64,000 bases of DNA from an uncultured Pseudomonadota bacterium (lineage in GTDB: Bacteria > Pseudomonadota > Gammaproteobacteria > Methylococcales > Methylomonadaceae), in assembly GCA_903848935.1 (NCBI GenBank), contig CAINHO010000033.1, positions 45,340-109,339 of the forward strand, in the 5' to 3' direction. The translations under genes and the position numbers were made by a program. Each line of letters begins with the position of its first letter. The first letter of the stretch is position 1. This document shows, one piece after another, positions 9,316 through 18,553 of the stretch. Under the pieces are notes generated by a model. It ran no database searches. It was not told the origin of the DNA and was given only the letters and a program-made list of their open reading frames with translations.

Positions 9316-12009
9316 ATGTCTACGAACCAAGAATACGTCTTAACCGACACGGATTTGATTGTATCTAAAACCGATTTGAAAGGAATTATCACTTATGCCA
9401 ATGAGGATTTCATTCGCATTAGCGGCTTTTCAAAAAAAGAGTTAATCGGTTCTCCACACAACATTGTACGCCATGCCGATATGCCGAAAGCGGTGTTTGC
9501 CGATTTGTGGAAAACGATAAAATCCGGCAATTCGTGGACAGGTCTCGTCAAAAATCGGACGAAAGATGGCGGTTTCTATTGGGTTCGCGCCAATGCAATG
9601 CCACTTTTAGAAAATGGTAAGCTCGTCGGTTATATATCTTTTAGAAGTAAACCCTTGTTGGAAGAAATTAGTGGCGCAGCTAATTTATATCGTGAAATCC
9701 AATCCGGTCGCAGCAAAGCCAGACTCGATGCGGGCGAAGTGATTGTACCGAGTTTCACTAAAGCGATTTGCAGAACATTCAATAACATTACCGTTAAATC
9801 AAAACTGGTCATTTTAATCACCATTTCGTTATTATCGATTGCAGGAATTGCGGGTTACGGTGCTTACGGAATAGACATCATTAAATCGGTCACGAACGTT
9901 AATATAAATGAAGTGGATGGACACTCAAAAGGCATCAATTTGTCGCGGTCGATTCAAGTAGATTTCAAAACCCAAATTCAAGAATTTAAAAATGCTTTAA
10001 TTCGCGGTCAAGATCCTGCCGCCTTTGCTCAATACACCAAAGCCTTTGACGAACAAGGTGAAAAAGTGGCTAAAAATTTACATGAGTTACATGAATTGAT
10101 GGTGAATATGCCCGAAAAAGACATCGTGGCATTGCCTGAAATTGCACTTAAAAATCACGCCGAACTGACAGCAAAATATCACGACGCACTTAAATCTTAT
10201 CAATCCGATAATATCGCCAGCATTATGACGGTCGATGCGCTAGTAAAAGGCATTGATAGAACCTTCATCAGCGACATTGAAAAATTAGTCAATTTTAATC
10301 AAACGGAAATCGAAAAACATATTGGAGAGGGTAGAGCCATTGCAGTAGATGTTGCCGAACAGTTTCAACAATCTGTGATTTTCATTGGTTTATCAATTGC
10401 GTCAGTGTTACTCGTCTTTTCAATTGCGACATTATTTAGCATTATCAGACCAATTGCTCGTGCGACGCTTTTGATAAAACAAACGGCTGATGGCGATAAA
10501 ATTCACGTCAACGAATTTTCTAAAAATGAGCTAGGACAATTGATGCAAAGTATCAAGATGCTGGGCATTAAGTTTGGCTTTGAAGCCGCCGAAGATAAAC
10601 GAGCTAATAATGAAATGTTGCGAATCAAAATGGCATTAGACGAAGTGACCATACCTGTCACGTTGTCGAACTCACAACGCGAATTGATTTATATGAACAA
10701 AGCGGGTTTGACATTGTGGAAAAGAATGGAAGATAAAATTGCAGATAGAATCAAAGGCTACACTGTCGAAAGTATGTATGGAAATTTGCTCGGTTCTTAT
10801 CTCGAAACAGATGTAGATAAAGCTATGTTTGGTGATCAGATTAAAGGCGTAAAAATCATGGATTTGAAATTAGGTGGTCGAAACATTCAAGCTACGATTG
10901 TGTCGATTTATAATGAACAGGATGTTTATATTGGACGTGCGACACAGTGGAACGATAGAACAACCGAATTGGCGTTAGAAAAACAAATTTCACGCATTGT
11001 TTCTGAGGCGACGACGGGAGATTTCCACGGACGTATTCAAGCACAAACTTCTAACGTCTTTTTTCAACAATTGGTCAAAGGTTTGAATTTATTGCTCGAA
11101 ACGTGCGAAAAAAATTATGGTGATATTGCGGATATTTTCGACGCGCTTTCGCATGGTGATTTAACCCACAAAATTACGAATCAATACACCGGCGAATTTG
11201 AAAACATTAAAAATAATGCCAATAACACGGTTTATAAATTGACTGAAATCGTTGACCAAATCAAAGGCATTACCCGCAATGTTAAAGATAGCTCGACAGA
11301 AATTGCAATGAGTAGCGGAAATTTAGCGGGTCGCACGAATTCTCAAGCAGCAGCGATTGAAGAAACAGCGGCGAGTATGCACGAATTAACATCCACTGTT
11401 GATTCAAATACCGACAATGCAAATCACGCGAATGATTTTGTAATTGGTGCATCAAACAATGCCACGCGCGGTGTGGACGTGATTCGCCGCGTGGTCACAA
11501 CGATGGAAGATATTCGAGAATCGTCACGCAAAGTGGTAGATATTATTTCGGTAATTGACGGCATTTCGTTTCAAACCAACATTTTAGCGTTGAACGCGGC
11601 GGTTGAAGCGGCGCGTGCCGGTGAACAAGGACGCGGTTTTGCGGTGGTTGCCACAGAAGTGCGGAGTTTAGCGCAACGAGCGGCAGCGGCGGCCGGTGAA
11701 ATTAAAACCTTGATTAACGATTCAGTCGAAAAAATCGAAGACGGTAGCAAATTAGTTGTTGATGCCGGTCACACGATGGAAGACATTGTCGGTTCAATTC
11801 GCACGGTGACGGCAATGATTGGGCAAATCAATGCAGCATCAAATGAGCAAAGTATGGGAATTGGGCAAGCCAATAAAGCAATTTTGGAAATGGAAGAAAT
11901 GACTCAACAAAATGCGATTTTGGTAGAACAATCTGCGGCGACTTCGGATAATTTAAAAAATCAAGCAGCAGATCTTTCCAAAGCGGTCGATTATTTTAAA
12001 ATTGGTTAA
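9316..12009 (+). CDS. PAS-domain methyl-accepting chemotaxis protein
   Basis: Transmembrane chemoreceptor of 897 residues. Order: an Aer-type PAS domain (1-120, with [21 protein letters not shown]), a first membrane helix near 160-182, an approximately 170-residue helical ligand-binding region, a second helix near 352-380, HAMP, a second PAS-like domain (about 435-560), further HAMP-like segment and the signalling hairpin around 750 ([20 protein letters not shown]). An Aer-like first PAS suggests redox or oxygen sensing through a flavin, which is inference. No che genes are nearby. The C-terminus lacks a CheR-tethering pentapeptide such as NWETF. Confidence 0.92.
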   Translation: MSTNQEYVLTDTDLIVSKTDLKGIITYANEDFIRISGFSKKELIGSPHNIVRHADMPKAVFADLWKTIKSGNSWTGLVKNRTKDGGFYWVRANAMPLLENGKLVGYISFRSKPLLEEISGAANLYREIQSGRSKARLDAGEVIVPSFTKAICRTFNNITVKSKLVILITISLLSIAGIAGYGAYGIDIIKSVTNVNINEVDGHSKGINLSRSIQVDFKTQIQEFKNALIRGQDPAAFAQYTKAFDEQGEKVAKNLHELHELMVNMPEKDIVALPEIALKNHAELTAKYHDALKSYQSDNIASIMTVDALVKGIDRTFISDIEKLVNFNQTEIEKHIGEGRAIAVDVAEQFQQSVIFIGLSIASVLLVFSIATLFSIIRPIARATLLIKQTADGDKIHVNEFSKNELGQLMQSIKMLGIKFGFEAAEDKRANNEMLRIKMALDEVTIPVTLSNSQRELIYMNKAGLTLWKRMEDKIADRIKGYTVESMYGNLLGSYLETDVDKAMFGDQIKGVKIMDLKLGGRNIQATIVSIYNEQDVYIGRATQWNDRTTELALEKQISRIVSEATTGDFHGRIQAQTSNVFFQQLVKGLNLLLETCEKNYGDIADIFDALSHGDLTHKITNQYTGEFENIKNNANNTVYKLTEIVDQIKGITRNVKDSSTEIAMSSGNLAGRTNSQAAAIEETAASMHELTSTVDSNTDNANHANDFVIGASNNATRGVDVIRRVVTTMEDIRESSRKVVDIISVIDGISFQTNILALNAAVEAARAGEQGRGFAVVATEVRSLAQRAAAAAGEIKTLINDSVEKIEDGSKLVVDAGHTMEDIVGSIRTVTAMIGQINAASNEQSMGIGQANKAILEMEEMTQQNAILVEQSAATSDNLKNQAADLSKAVDYFKIG

Positions 12010-12012
12010 TCG

Positions 12013-12687
12013 ATGCAAGTCATGATTTTAGCGGCTGGACGCGGTGAACGAATGCGTCCATTGACAAATTCCACGCCCAAACCGTTATTAAAAGCGGCGG
12101 GGAAATCGTTAATTGAACGCACGATTGAACAATTGGTTTCGGCGGGATTTACGGAACTGGTGATCAATCATGCGTATTTAGGCGAACAAATTGAAACTGC
12201 GTTGGGCAATGGTTCACAGTTTGGCGCAACGATTGTTTATTCCTCCGAGGGTGAAAATGGATTGGAAACGGCGGGCGGCATTATTCACGCCCTGCCCTTA
12301 ATGAACGATGAGCCGTTTCTGGTGGTGAATAGCGATATTGCGACGAATTTTCCGTTTGCCGAACTCAAAAAACAGCCTGTGGATTTGGCGCATTTGGTTT
12401 TAGTCCCAAATCCTGAGCATCATTTGTCGGGTGATTTTCACATTCATACAAATCAGGGACTTTCATCGAACGGCGATAACCGTTTTACATTTAGTGGCAT
12501 CGGGCTTTATTCGCAAGAATTATTCAAAACTGCGCCCAAAAATAGCACCAAACTCGCGCCATTATTGCGTTCCGCCATGTTGGAACAGCGTGTAACGGGT
12601 CAATTATTCACCGATTTTTGGATGGATATTGGCACACCAGAACGGTTACAAATCCTTGAAAATCGCCTCGCACCATCAATCGTTTGA
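12013..12687 (+). CDS. murU: N-acetylmuramate alpha-1-phosphate uridylyltransferase
   Basis: Sugar-phosphate nucleotidyltransferase of 224 residues. MurU makes UDP-MurNAc from MurNAc-1-phosphate in the peptidoglycan recycling pathway of fosfomycin-tolerant gammaproteobacteria. Seen: the GTase signature LAAGRGERMRPLTNSTPKPL, the metal-binding VVNSDI and the closing WMDIGTPERL. It starts three bases after the chemoreceptor. The partner kinase AmgK, often adjacent, is not in the window. A glucose-1-phosphate or mannose-1-phosphate transferase is the alternative, but the short length favours MurU. Confidence 0.85.
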   Translation: MQVMILAAGRGERMRPLTNSTPKPLLKAAGKSLIERTIEQLVSAGFTELVINHAYLGEQIETALGNGSQFGATIVYSSEGENGLETAGGIIHALPLMNDEPFLVVNSDIATNFPFAELKKQPVDLAHLVLVPNPEHHLSGDFHIHTNQGLSSNGDNRFTFSGIGLYSQELFKTAPKNSTKLAPLLRSAMLEQRVTGQLFTDFWMDIGTPERLQILENRLAPSIV

Positions 12688-12760
12688 ATCTATACTTAGC
12701 TGTGTCGAAAAATGACGCAATTCAAAACACTCTTAAAATAAAAATAATGAGGATTTCTCA

Positions 12761-13165
12761 ATGAAAAAAATAGCTTTAGGTTTAGCGGCATTCTTATTCG
12801 CCGCAAACAGTTACGCCGCAATGGATCACAGCGGACATGGTGGAATGGGTGGTGGAGGCGGTGGTTCATCAACGTGTGAAAAAGCGCGATTTGAAAAATT
12901 CCAACCCGAAAATTTAGCCAACGTCGCACCCGAATCCGAATTTTCATTCACCGCATTTAACGTGCAGAAACCCGAACAAATTGAGGTCAATGTGAAATCA
13001 CAACCCATTCAAATTACTACCGAAGCACGAGGTGACTTGTATCGTGTCACGGGGAAATTGCCTGCCGGACTTAGCAACACCACAGCGCGTATCAATATCA
13101 AAGCGACAACAAAAGTCGAAAAGTGCAACGGCGAAGGCGGTTGGCTTGTGACGATTGGCGAATAA
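12761..13165 (+). CDS. Secreted small protein with Met/His/Gly-rich N-terminus
   Basis: Unrecognised 134-residue protein. A clear signal peptide (MKKIALGLAAFLFAANSYA) is followed by a mature N-terminus rich in Met, His and Gly (MDHSGHGGMG, then six glycines), and by a beta-rich region of about 90 residues with a Cys near each end (STCEKA and VEKCNGEGG), which could form a disulfide. A good ribosome-binding site (GAGGATTTCTCAATG) supports the start. The Met/His stretch could bind copper or another metal; that is inference. It lies between murU and rlmJ on the same strand. Confidence 0.7.
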   Translation: MKKIALGLAAFLFAANSYAAMDHSGHGGMGGGGGGSSTCEKARFEKFQPENLANVAPESEFSFTAFNVQKPEQIEVNVKSQPIQITTEARGDLYRVTGKLPAGLSNTTARINIKATTKVEKCNGEGGWLVTIGE

Positions 13166-13168
13166 CGG

Positions 13169-14014
13169 ATGCTAAGTTATCGTCACGCTTTTCATGCTGG
13201 AAATTTTGCCGACGTTTTGAAACACGTTGTATTGCTCGAAATACTGGATTATTTGGCGCAAAAAGAAAAACCGTTTTGCGTGATTGACACACACGCTGGC
13301 GCGGGAAAATATGCGTTGGATGGCGATTTCGCCTTAAAAACACACGAATTTGAAACAGGTATTTCTCAATTGTGGCAACGTGACGATTTGCCGCCGAGTG
13401 TGGCGAATTACGTTAATTTGCAAAAACGCTTTAACGCGAATGGACAATTTAAACACTATGCGGGATCGCCGTTGTTGATTAAACAATTGCTTCGGGTGAA
13501 AGATAAACTGCATTTATTTGAGTTGCATTCGACCGAAGTAGGTTTGTTAAAAATCACCATGAAACAAGATAAGCGCGTTCAGATTGAACACGCTGATGGT
13601 TTAAAAAATAGTTTGGGATTGTTGCCGCCTGTTGAACGACGCGGTTTAGTGTTAATTGATCCGTCGTATGAAATGAAAAGCGATTATTCGGATGTGGTGA
13701 AAACGCTGATTCAAATGCACAAACGTTTTGCGACCGGCACTTACGCGCTGTGGTATCCCGTGATTGAACGTGGACGAACCGAGGCGTTAGAAGCGGCATT
13801 GAAAAAAAGTGGTATTCCAAATATCGCGTTATTTGAATTAGGCATCAACACGGATAATTCGGGGCGCGGTATGAATGCGAGTGGCATGATTATCATCAAT
13901 CCGCCGTGGAATTTAGCCGCCACCATGAAAAACGTTTTACCGTGGCTAGCAAAAATTTTAGGTGAAAATGGGGCGGGCAGTTTTCGGGTTGAAACGTTGG
14001 CTGCTGAAAAATAA
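13169..14014 (+). CDS. rlmJ: 23S rRNA (adenine2030-N6)-methyltransferase
   Basis: Methylates A2030 of 23S rRNA with S-adenosylmethionine. The 281-residue protein begins MLSYRHAFHAGNFADVLKH as is usual for RlmJ, has the SAM loop VIDTHAGAGKY and the catalytic motif LIDPSYEMKSDY (DPxYE). It ends three bases before the convergent ftsX stop with no obvious terminator between them. Confidence 0.93.
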   Translation: MLSYRHAFHAGNFADVLKHVVLLEILDYLAQKEKPFCVIDTHAGAGKYALDGDFALKTHEFETGISQLWQRDDLPPSVANYVNLQKRFNANGQFKHYAGSPLLIKQLLRVKDKLHLFELHSTEVGLLKITMKQDKRVQIEHADGLKNSLGLLPPVERRGLVLIDPSYEMKSDYSDVVKTLIQMHKRFATGTYALWYPVIERGRTEALEAALKKSGIPNIALFELGINTDNSGRGMNASGMIIINPPWNLAATMKNVLPWLAKILGENGAGSFRVETLAAEK

Positions 14015-14017
14015 TGG

Positions 14018-15040
14018 CTACACTTTTAACTGTTTCAATTGCAACTGCACGACCACCCAAGAACCAGCAACGCCTAATGATGACGCGATAAAAATTAGTG
14101 CGAGCGTTTCAAAAAATCCCATGAACAGCAGGTGAAAACTGCTGTTATAAAGCATCGATAATTTTTCGACTGGCTGTTTCAAAACCAGCATCATAATCGT
14201 GACGATAAACCACGCGCTAATTCCCGAAAAGAAGCCAATCCAAAAACCACTATATAAAAATGGTCGCCGTACAAAACTATTCGTCGCGCCAACCAATTTT
14301 GCAATCACGATTTCGTCTTTGCGATTGTGTAATTCGAGACGAATTGTGTTGCCAGTGATAAATAAGACCGCCAAACTGAGCAAGATCCCCATTAACATTA
14401 CCGACATTTGCGCCACATCAATCATGAGCTGCAATTTTTTCACCCATTGCATATCGAGTTGTGCGAAATCGACTTCGCCCGCTTGTTTGAAATTTTCAAC
14501 CAGCGTTTCGATATTTTGTCCTTCTTCGAGCGAGTTTTTTGGAATCACTTGCAACACAATCGGCAACGGATTTTTTTCTAACGCCCGCACCGCCTCACCA
14601 AAACCGCTAAAATCTTCAAATTCTTTCAACGCTTGTTCTTTGGTAATCACTTTTACGGCTTGAACACTCGGATCTAATTTAATGCCATTCGCCAATCGAT
14701 TCGCGCTCGCCAATGACACATCGTCACGCAAAAATAAGGAAATTTGATTGCTACTTTCTAAATCAGCGGTTAATTGCTGGACATTTTCAACCAACAAATA
14801 AAACCCGCACGCCAAAGAAATTGAAATCGACAGCACGATAATGGTTAAAACGGCATTTAGACGCGAAGCAACTAAACGCCCTAAACTCGAAAATAAAGCA
14901 TGGGCGTGCAAATCACGGTAAGCGCGTAACTTATCCGAAAAATCACCACCCACCATCGACGTTTGCCTAGGATTTCTCTTCGCTTCAATGATGCGATCAT
15001 TATTTTTATATTTTGGCGCGTACTTAGATTCGTGATTCAT
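14018..15040 (-). CDS. ftsX: Cell-division ABC transporter permease FtsX
   Basis: Membrane partner of FtsE; the complex couples the divisome to activation of septal murein hydrolases through EnvC, which is also encoded in this window. The 340-residue protein has a cytoplasmic N-terminal extension, a first membrane helix about residues 60-85, a periplasmic domain and three C-terminal helices with IRLELHNRKDEIVIAKLVGAT, the FtsX signature. It overlaps ftsE by four bases. rpoH, usual downstream neighbour in gammaproteobacteria, is absent; rlmJ converges instead. Confidence 0.93.
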   Translation of the reverse strand: MNHESKYAPKYKNNDRIIEAKRNPRQTSMVGGDFSDKLRAYRDLHAHALFSSLGRLVASRLNAVLTIIVLSISISLACGFYLLVENVQQLTADLESSNQISLFLRDDVSLASANRLANGIKLDPSVQAVKVITKEQALKEFEDFSGFGEAVRALEKNPLPIVLQVIPKNSLEEGQNIETLVENFKQAGEVDFAQLDMQWVKKLQLMIDVAQMSVMLMGILLSLAVLFITGNTIRLELHNRKDEIVIAKLVGATNSFVRRPFLYSGFWIGFFSGISAWFIVTIMMLVLKQPVEKLSMLYNSSFHLLFMGFFETLALIFIASSLGVAGSWVVVQLQLKQLKV

Positions 15041-15702
15041 GATTCGCCACCTTCTACTAACTGCCCATGATCAAGTTTTAACACCCGATGATTGAGTTGT
15101 GAAATCAGTGAAATATCGTGCGACGCAATTAAAACAGTTACGCCGATTTGTTTGAATTGTTCAAATAAGTGCATGATTTCTGCTGACAATTCTGGATCTA
15201 GGTTTCCCGTTGGTTCGTCAGCTAAAATCATCAATGGTTTATTCACAATAGCGCGTGCAATGCCCACACGCTGTTGCTCGCCACCCGATAATGTGAGCGG
15301 ATATTTTTTCTCTTTACCGAGCAAACCAACTTTATCTAACGCGGCACGAACACGTTTAGAGATTTCACTATAACCATAGCCACCAATAATCAGCGGTAAT
15401 GCCACGTTATCAAACACCGTGCGGTCGTTAAGTAATTTGTAATCCTGAAAAATCAGCCCCATTTTTCGACGAATAAACGGCACTTGATTGGACTTCACGC
15501 GACTTAAATTGTAATCACTAAAAGTAATCTGCCCACGATTGCCACGTTCCATCATCGCAATCAACTTGAACAATGTGCTTTTACCCGCGCCCGAATGTCC
15601 TGTTAAAAACGCAATTTCACCTTTTTCTAAATGAAAACTAACATTCCGCAACACGTCGCCGACTTCAGGATAACGCATACTCACATTGTCGAACTTTAAC
15701 AT
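15037..15702 (-). CDS. ftsE: Cell-division ATP-binding protein FtsE
   Basis: ABC ATPase that drives conformational change in FtsX. The 221-residue protein has Walker A GHSGAGKSTLFKL, signature LSGGEQQRVGIARA, Walker B LMILADEPTGNLD and the H-loop IASHD. It begins six bases after the COX15-FtsY gene and overlaps ftsX, so the three are probably one transcript. Confidence 0.95.
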   Translation of the reverse strand: MLKFDNVSMRYPEVGDVLRNVSFHLEKGEIAFLTGHSGAGKSTLFKLIAMMERGNRGQITFSDYNLSRVKSNQVPFIRRKMGLIFQDYKLLNDRTVFDNVALPLIIGGYGYSEISKRVRAALDKVGLLGKEKKYPLTLSGGEQQRVGIARAIVNKPLMILADEPTGNLDPELSAEIMHLFEQFKQIGVTVLIASHDISLISQLNHRVLKLDHGQLVEGGES

Positions 15703-15708
15703 GGTCGT

Positions 15709-17403
15709 TTAATCTTTAATAAACAAAGCATTAACAAACGATTCCGCATCGAAATCTTGTAAGTCTTCAATACTTTCGCCAATACCAATATAACGAATTG
15801 GAATGCCAAACTGTTTTGCCAACGCGAAAATTACGCCACCTTTTGCAGTGCCGTCTAATTTTGTCAACGTCAAACCCGTGAGCGTCACCGCTTCATTGAA
15901 TAACTTGGTTTGTGAAATCGCATTTTGTCCTGTCCCCGCGTCTAAAACCAATAACACTTCATGCGGTGCGGTGTCATCGAGTTTCGCCATGATGCGTTTT
16001 ACTTTTTTGAGTTCATCCATCAAATTCGATTTCGTTTGCAGCCGTCCCGCCGTGTCCGCAATCAAAACGTCGATGCCTTTGGCTTGCGCCGATTGAATGG
16101 CATCGAAAATGACAGAAGCCGAATCTGCGCCAGTATGTTGTGCAACAACGTGAATTTGATTTCGTTCGCCCCACGTTTGTAATTGTTCAACCGCCGCCGC
16201 TCGGAACGTATCGCCTGCCGCCAACATGACGCTGTGACCTTGCATTTTTAAACGATTCGCTAATTTTCCAATTGTGGTCGTTTTGCCCGCGCCATTTACA
16301 CCGACCACTAAAATCACAAACGGTTTATCTTGTTTTGGAATCGTTAAATTGATGCTACATGGACGCAAAATATCGAGTAATTCTTCTTTTAAAATCGCTT
16401 CCAATGCCGTGCTGTCTTTGAGTTCTGAACGAGTCACACGTTCGTTTAATTTCGCAATAATCGCACTTGTCGCTTCAACGCCAACGTCCGCCATCAACAA
16501 ATTCGCTTCGATTTCTGCAAGCAAATCATCGTTAATCGTTTTCGATAAAGATAACGTTGAAAATACACCGCCCAGCCCATTTCGGGTGCGTTGCAATTGA
16601 ACTTTTAAACGTCCATACAATGAATCAGCGGGAACTTCAGCGACAGGTAATTTTGGTTTTTCAGCTTCGTTTTCGGGTAAAAATGGAAAATCATATTTGC
16701 TGTAAAAATGAATCGCAATCAGCGGTAACATTAACAACGTAGCTAACGTCGCATGAATAACCGACATCCACCACGGCAAATCTAATCTAATCGTGAGAAT
16801 GCTTAAACCGATTTGTAAAAATAACAAACCACTCAACCACAATCCTGCTTTGCGTAACGTTTTCGACGGCGCAGAAGTGACTTGAAACGTAATGCCACTC
16901 AAAATTACGAAGCACAATAACGCGCCAGCTCGATGTAACCATGCCAAGGTAATTTGTGCGTCATAAGCTACCGCGCCGCTGTAATTATTTTGTAACCCGT
17001 AAAATAAATTCAGTGCGTTTTCATAATTTAACGCTGGCAACCACGTTCCATTACATTGTGGAAAACCACGACACGCTAACGCGGCGTGATTCGCGGTTGT
17101 CCAATCTCCCAACAGCACTTGAATGAACAACACAATCAACGCGACTTGCACGAACAAACGGCTTTGCGGTTGCGGCGACAAAATCACTTTCGGATTCAAA
17201 CGCAAATACAACGCGAACAACAGCCAAAAAAAGCAATTGATTAACAACAATTCGCCCGTCACAACAATCGGCATGGTTTGGGGAAGTGATTTATAAAGCG
17301 CAGTAAATTCACCAAAATCAATCGGTGATAAACGTACCCATTCGCCGCCAATCAGCATCAACAATGATAATACGATGCTAAATCCTGTTATTTTTCTAAA
17401 CAT
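15709..17403 (-). CDS. ftsY: Fusion: shortened COX15-like heme A synthase domain + FtsY signal recognition particle receptor
   Basis: One uninterrupted 564-residue reading frame. Residues 1-235 form about six membrane helices that resemble heme A synthase (COX15/CtaA): the extracellular loop GDWTTANHAALACRGFPQCNG with Cys111 and Cys117, and conserved histidines at His157 (LHRAGALL) and His217 (VIHATLATLL). Known COX15 has eight helices. Here part of the N-terminal bundle seems lost, and the TM4-like VVTGELLL has Glu where a haem-ligand His is expected. After a short linker (about 238-260) comes a complete FtsY NG domain: P-loop GVNGAGKTTT (368-377), DTFRAAAVEQL, DTAGRLQ and TKLDGTAKGG. The membrane domain replaces the usual acidic FtsY A-domain. 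FtsY targeting of SRP-ribosome complexes should be intact; haem A synthesis is doubtful. It lies between the oxidase-assembly gene and ftsE. Confidence 0.9.
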   Translation of the reverse strand: MFRKITGFSIVLSLLMLIGGEWVRLSPIDFGEFTALYKSLPQTMPIVVTGELLLINCFFWLLFALYLRLNPKVILSPQPQSRLFVQVALIVLFIQVLLGDWTTANHAALACRGFPQCNGTWLPALNYENALNLFYGLQNNYSGAVAYDAQITLAWLHRAGALLCFVILSGITFQVTSAPSKTLRKAGLWLSGLLFLQIGLSILTIRLDLPWWMSVIHATLATLLMLPLIAIHFYSKYDFPFLPENEAEKPKLPVAEVPADSLYGRLKVQLQRTRNGLGGVFSTLSLSKTINDDLLAEIEANLLMADVGVEATSAIIAKLNERVTRSELKDSTALEAILKEELLDILRPCSINLTIPKQDKPFVILVVGVNGAGKTTTIGKLANRLKMQGHSVMLAAGDTFRAAAVEQLQTWGERNQIHVVAQHTGADSASVIFDAIQSAQAKGIDVLIADTAGRLQTKSNLMDELKKVKRIMAKLDDTAPHEVLLVLDAGTGQNAISQTKLFNEAVTLTGLTLTKLDGTAKGGVIFALAKQFGIPIRYIGIGESIEDLQDFDAESFVNALFIKD

Positions 17404-17409
17404 TTTCTA

Positions 17410-18012
17410 CTAACCAATTTGTGAAATTTTTAAAAGGTGCATCAAATCACTTTTCACGTCATACGGATTGAAATTCGGCGCGTATTGCATCATAAAATTG
17501 CCAAGTGGATCGACCAGTAACAATACACCTTCGGGAATTTGTCCATTATAAAGCAGGTTCAGTTTTTCAATGACAGCGGCGTTCGGTTTTAAGCGCAATA
17601 AATCGCCATCTTCTTTCCACCAATTCGCGGCGAACTCTTGCGAAACATTTGAATCTAAGACCAAAACCGCTCGTCGAGTTCGCACTAATTCTTTGTTTAA
17701 CATCAAACGCAATTGCCGACTTTTGTAAATCGCGTCTAAACACGTTTCACCACAATCCGATTTTGGAATCACATTCACAATCAACCAATGCGCTTCGAGT
17801 TCTTTTAAATTGTCCTGCGAAAACGTATCGAAACCTTTGAAATCTGTGCGTTCCGTTGTGATAATCGGCGTAATTAACTGCCCGTGATTGGTTGCAGATG
17901 AAGTTAATAATTCGGGATTTTTTGCTAAAAACCACGCGATACTGAAAGGAATAATCGACATGGCGAAAATTCCAATAATGAGTTGTCTGTTCTTACGTTG
18001 TTGGGATGTCAT
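17410..18012 (-). CDS. Cytochrome-oxidase-cluster assembly protein (SCO/thioredoxin-like, uncharacterised)
   Basis: Membrane-anchored protein of 200 residues: a short basic N-terminus, one membrane helix (LIIGIFAMSIIPFSIAWFLA), then a periplasmic domain with VNVIPKSDCGETCLDAIYKSRQLR (a Cx3C pair) and LLLVDPLGNFMMQYAPNFNP, the thioredoxin-fold pattern of proteins encoded between SURF1 and COX15 in gammaproteobacterial oxidase clusters. Its specific function is not established. It sits six bases upstream of the COX15-FtsY gene, while SURF1 is about 3.8 kb away beyond an accessory island. Confidence 0.75.
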   Translation of the reverse strand: MTSQQRKNRQLIIGIFAMSIIPFSIAWFLAKNPELLTSSATNHGQLITPIITTERTDFKGFDTFSQDNLKELEAHWLIVNVIPKSDCGETCLDAIYKSRQLRLMLNKELVRTRRAVLVLDSNVSQEFAANWWKEDGDLLRLKPNAAVIEKLNLLYNGQIPEGVLLLVDPLGNFMMQYAPNFNPYDVKSDLMHLLKISQIG

Positions 18013-18030
18013 AAAGTCTCTGTGTGTAGT

Positions 18031-18228
18031 TTAAAAGGCAAAAACGCTCGTTTTTTTGAAAAACGGGCGGCTACTGTAACCTGATAATAATTCTTGCTTA
18101 ATTACGCCAATAATTAAAACGCGCTGTGCTGAAATCAAGTCATTTAATTGCTCAACATAAGCTGAAAAATCTTGATGTTTCGAGCGCAAGGCATACGACC
18201 AAATACAACTATCAACTAACACTTTCAA
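18031..18228 (-). pseudogene. VapC-type PIN toxin, truncated
   Basis: Only the first half of a VapC ribonuclease remains (65 residues against about 130). It begins KVLVDSCIWSYAL with the first PIN aspartate and reaches KQELLSGY with the conserved Glu. It then runs into unrelated residues (SSRPFFKKT) encoded by a hairpin element and stops. The C-terminal PIN acidic residues are missing, so no nuclease activity is expected. Its start overlaps the vapB stop (ATGA), the usual VapBC arrangement. Confidence 0.75.
18035..18069 (-). terminator. Hairpin terminator that forms the 3' end of truncated vapC
   Basis: Inverted arms CGCTCGTTTTT (18045-18055) and AAAAACGGGCG (18059-18069) with a three-base loop, followed on the minus strand by TTTTTGCCTTTT. 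The stem lies inside the last codons of vapC. It closely resembles the hairpin at 18453-18493. Confidence 0.65.
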
Positions 18229-18422
18229 GATTTACGTCCTAATTTGTAATCATAATCCGCATCGGGGTCTAACGTTCCGAACAACGCGATTATTTTTTGT
18301 TGTTTGTGGCGATTGATAAATTCTCGCAACGCCGTGACAACAATATCTTCTTTTGTTTCAAAATGCCCAATCGCCAAGGCTTCATTGATTAACCTATCTT
18401 CAACAGCAATCATAATCGACAT
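18225..18422 (-). CDS. VapB-type antitoxin
   Basis: Small antitoxin of 65 residues with the VapB pattern: an N-terminal strand MIAVEDRLINEALAIGHFETKEDIVVTALREFINRHKQQ typical of ribbon-helix-helix proteins, then a C-terminal toxin-binding tail IIALFGTLDPDADYDYKLG. The reading frame is complete and overlaps vapC by four bases. With the toxin truncated, it is probably a relic. Confidence 0.75.
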   Translation of the reverse strand: MSIMIAVEDRLINEALAIGHFETKEDIVVTALREFINRHKQQKIIALFGTLDPDADYDYKLGRKS

Positions 18423-18452
18423 AAAAACTCCTAAAATTCAAATCGGATAAGA

Positions 18453-18493
18453 AAAAACAAAACCGCCCGCTTTTTTTGGAAAATGGGCGGTTT
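18453..18493 (-). terminator. Hairpin terminator downstream of the methyltransferase/nuclease pseudogene
   Basis: Arms AAACCGCCC (18460-18468) and GGGCGGTTT (18485-18493) with inner TTTT/AAAA pairing, followed on the minus strand by TGTTTTTTC. It lies between the methyltransferase pseudogene and vapB. Its core CCGCCC-ATTTTCC-A-run repeats that of the hairpin in vapC, so the two may be copies of one mobile or dispersed hairpin. Confidence 0.65.
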
Positions 18494-18553
18494 CTAAAAT
18501 TAAAACAAATCCTTTTGTTCGGTAATTTTTTGTTCAGCTTTTTTGACAACCTT

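Noticed and set aside
14199..14663. Open frame of 154 codons on the plus strand
   Set aside because: Antisense to ftsX; no ribosome-binding site or recognisable motif.
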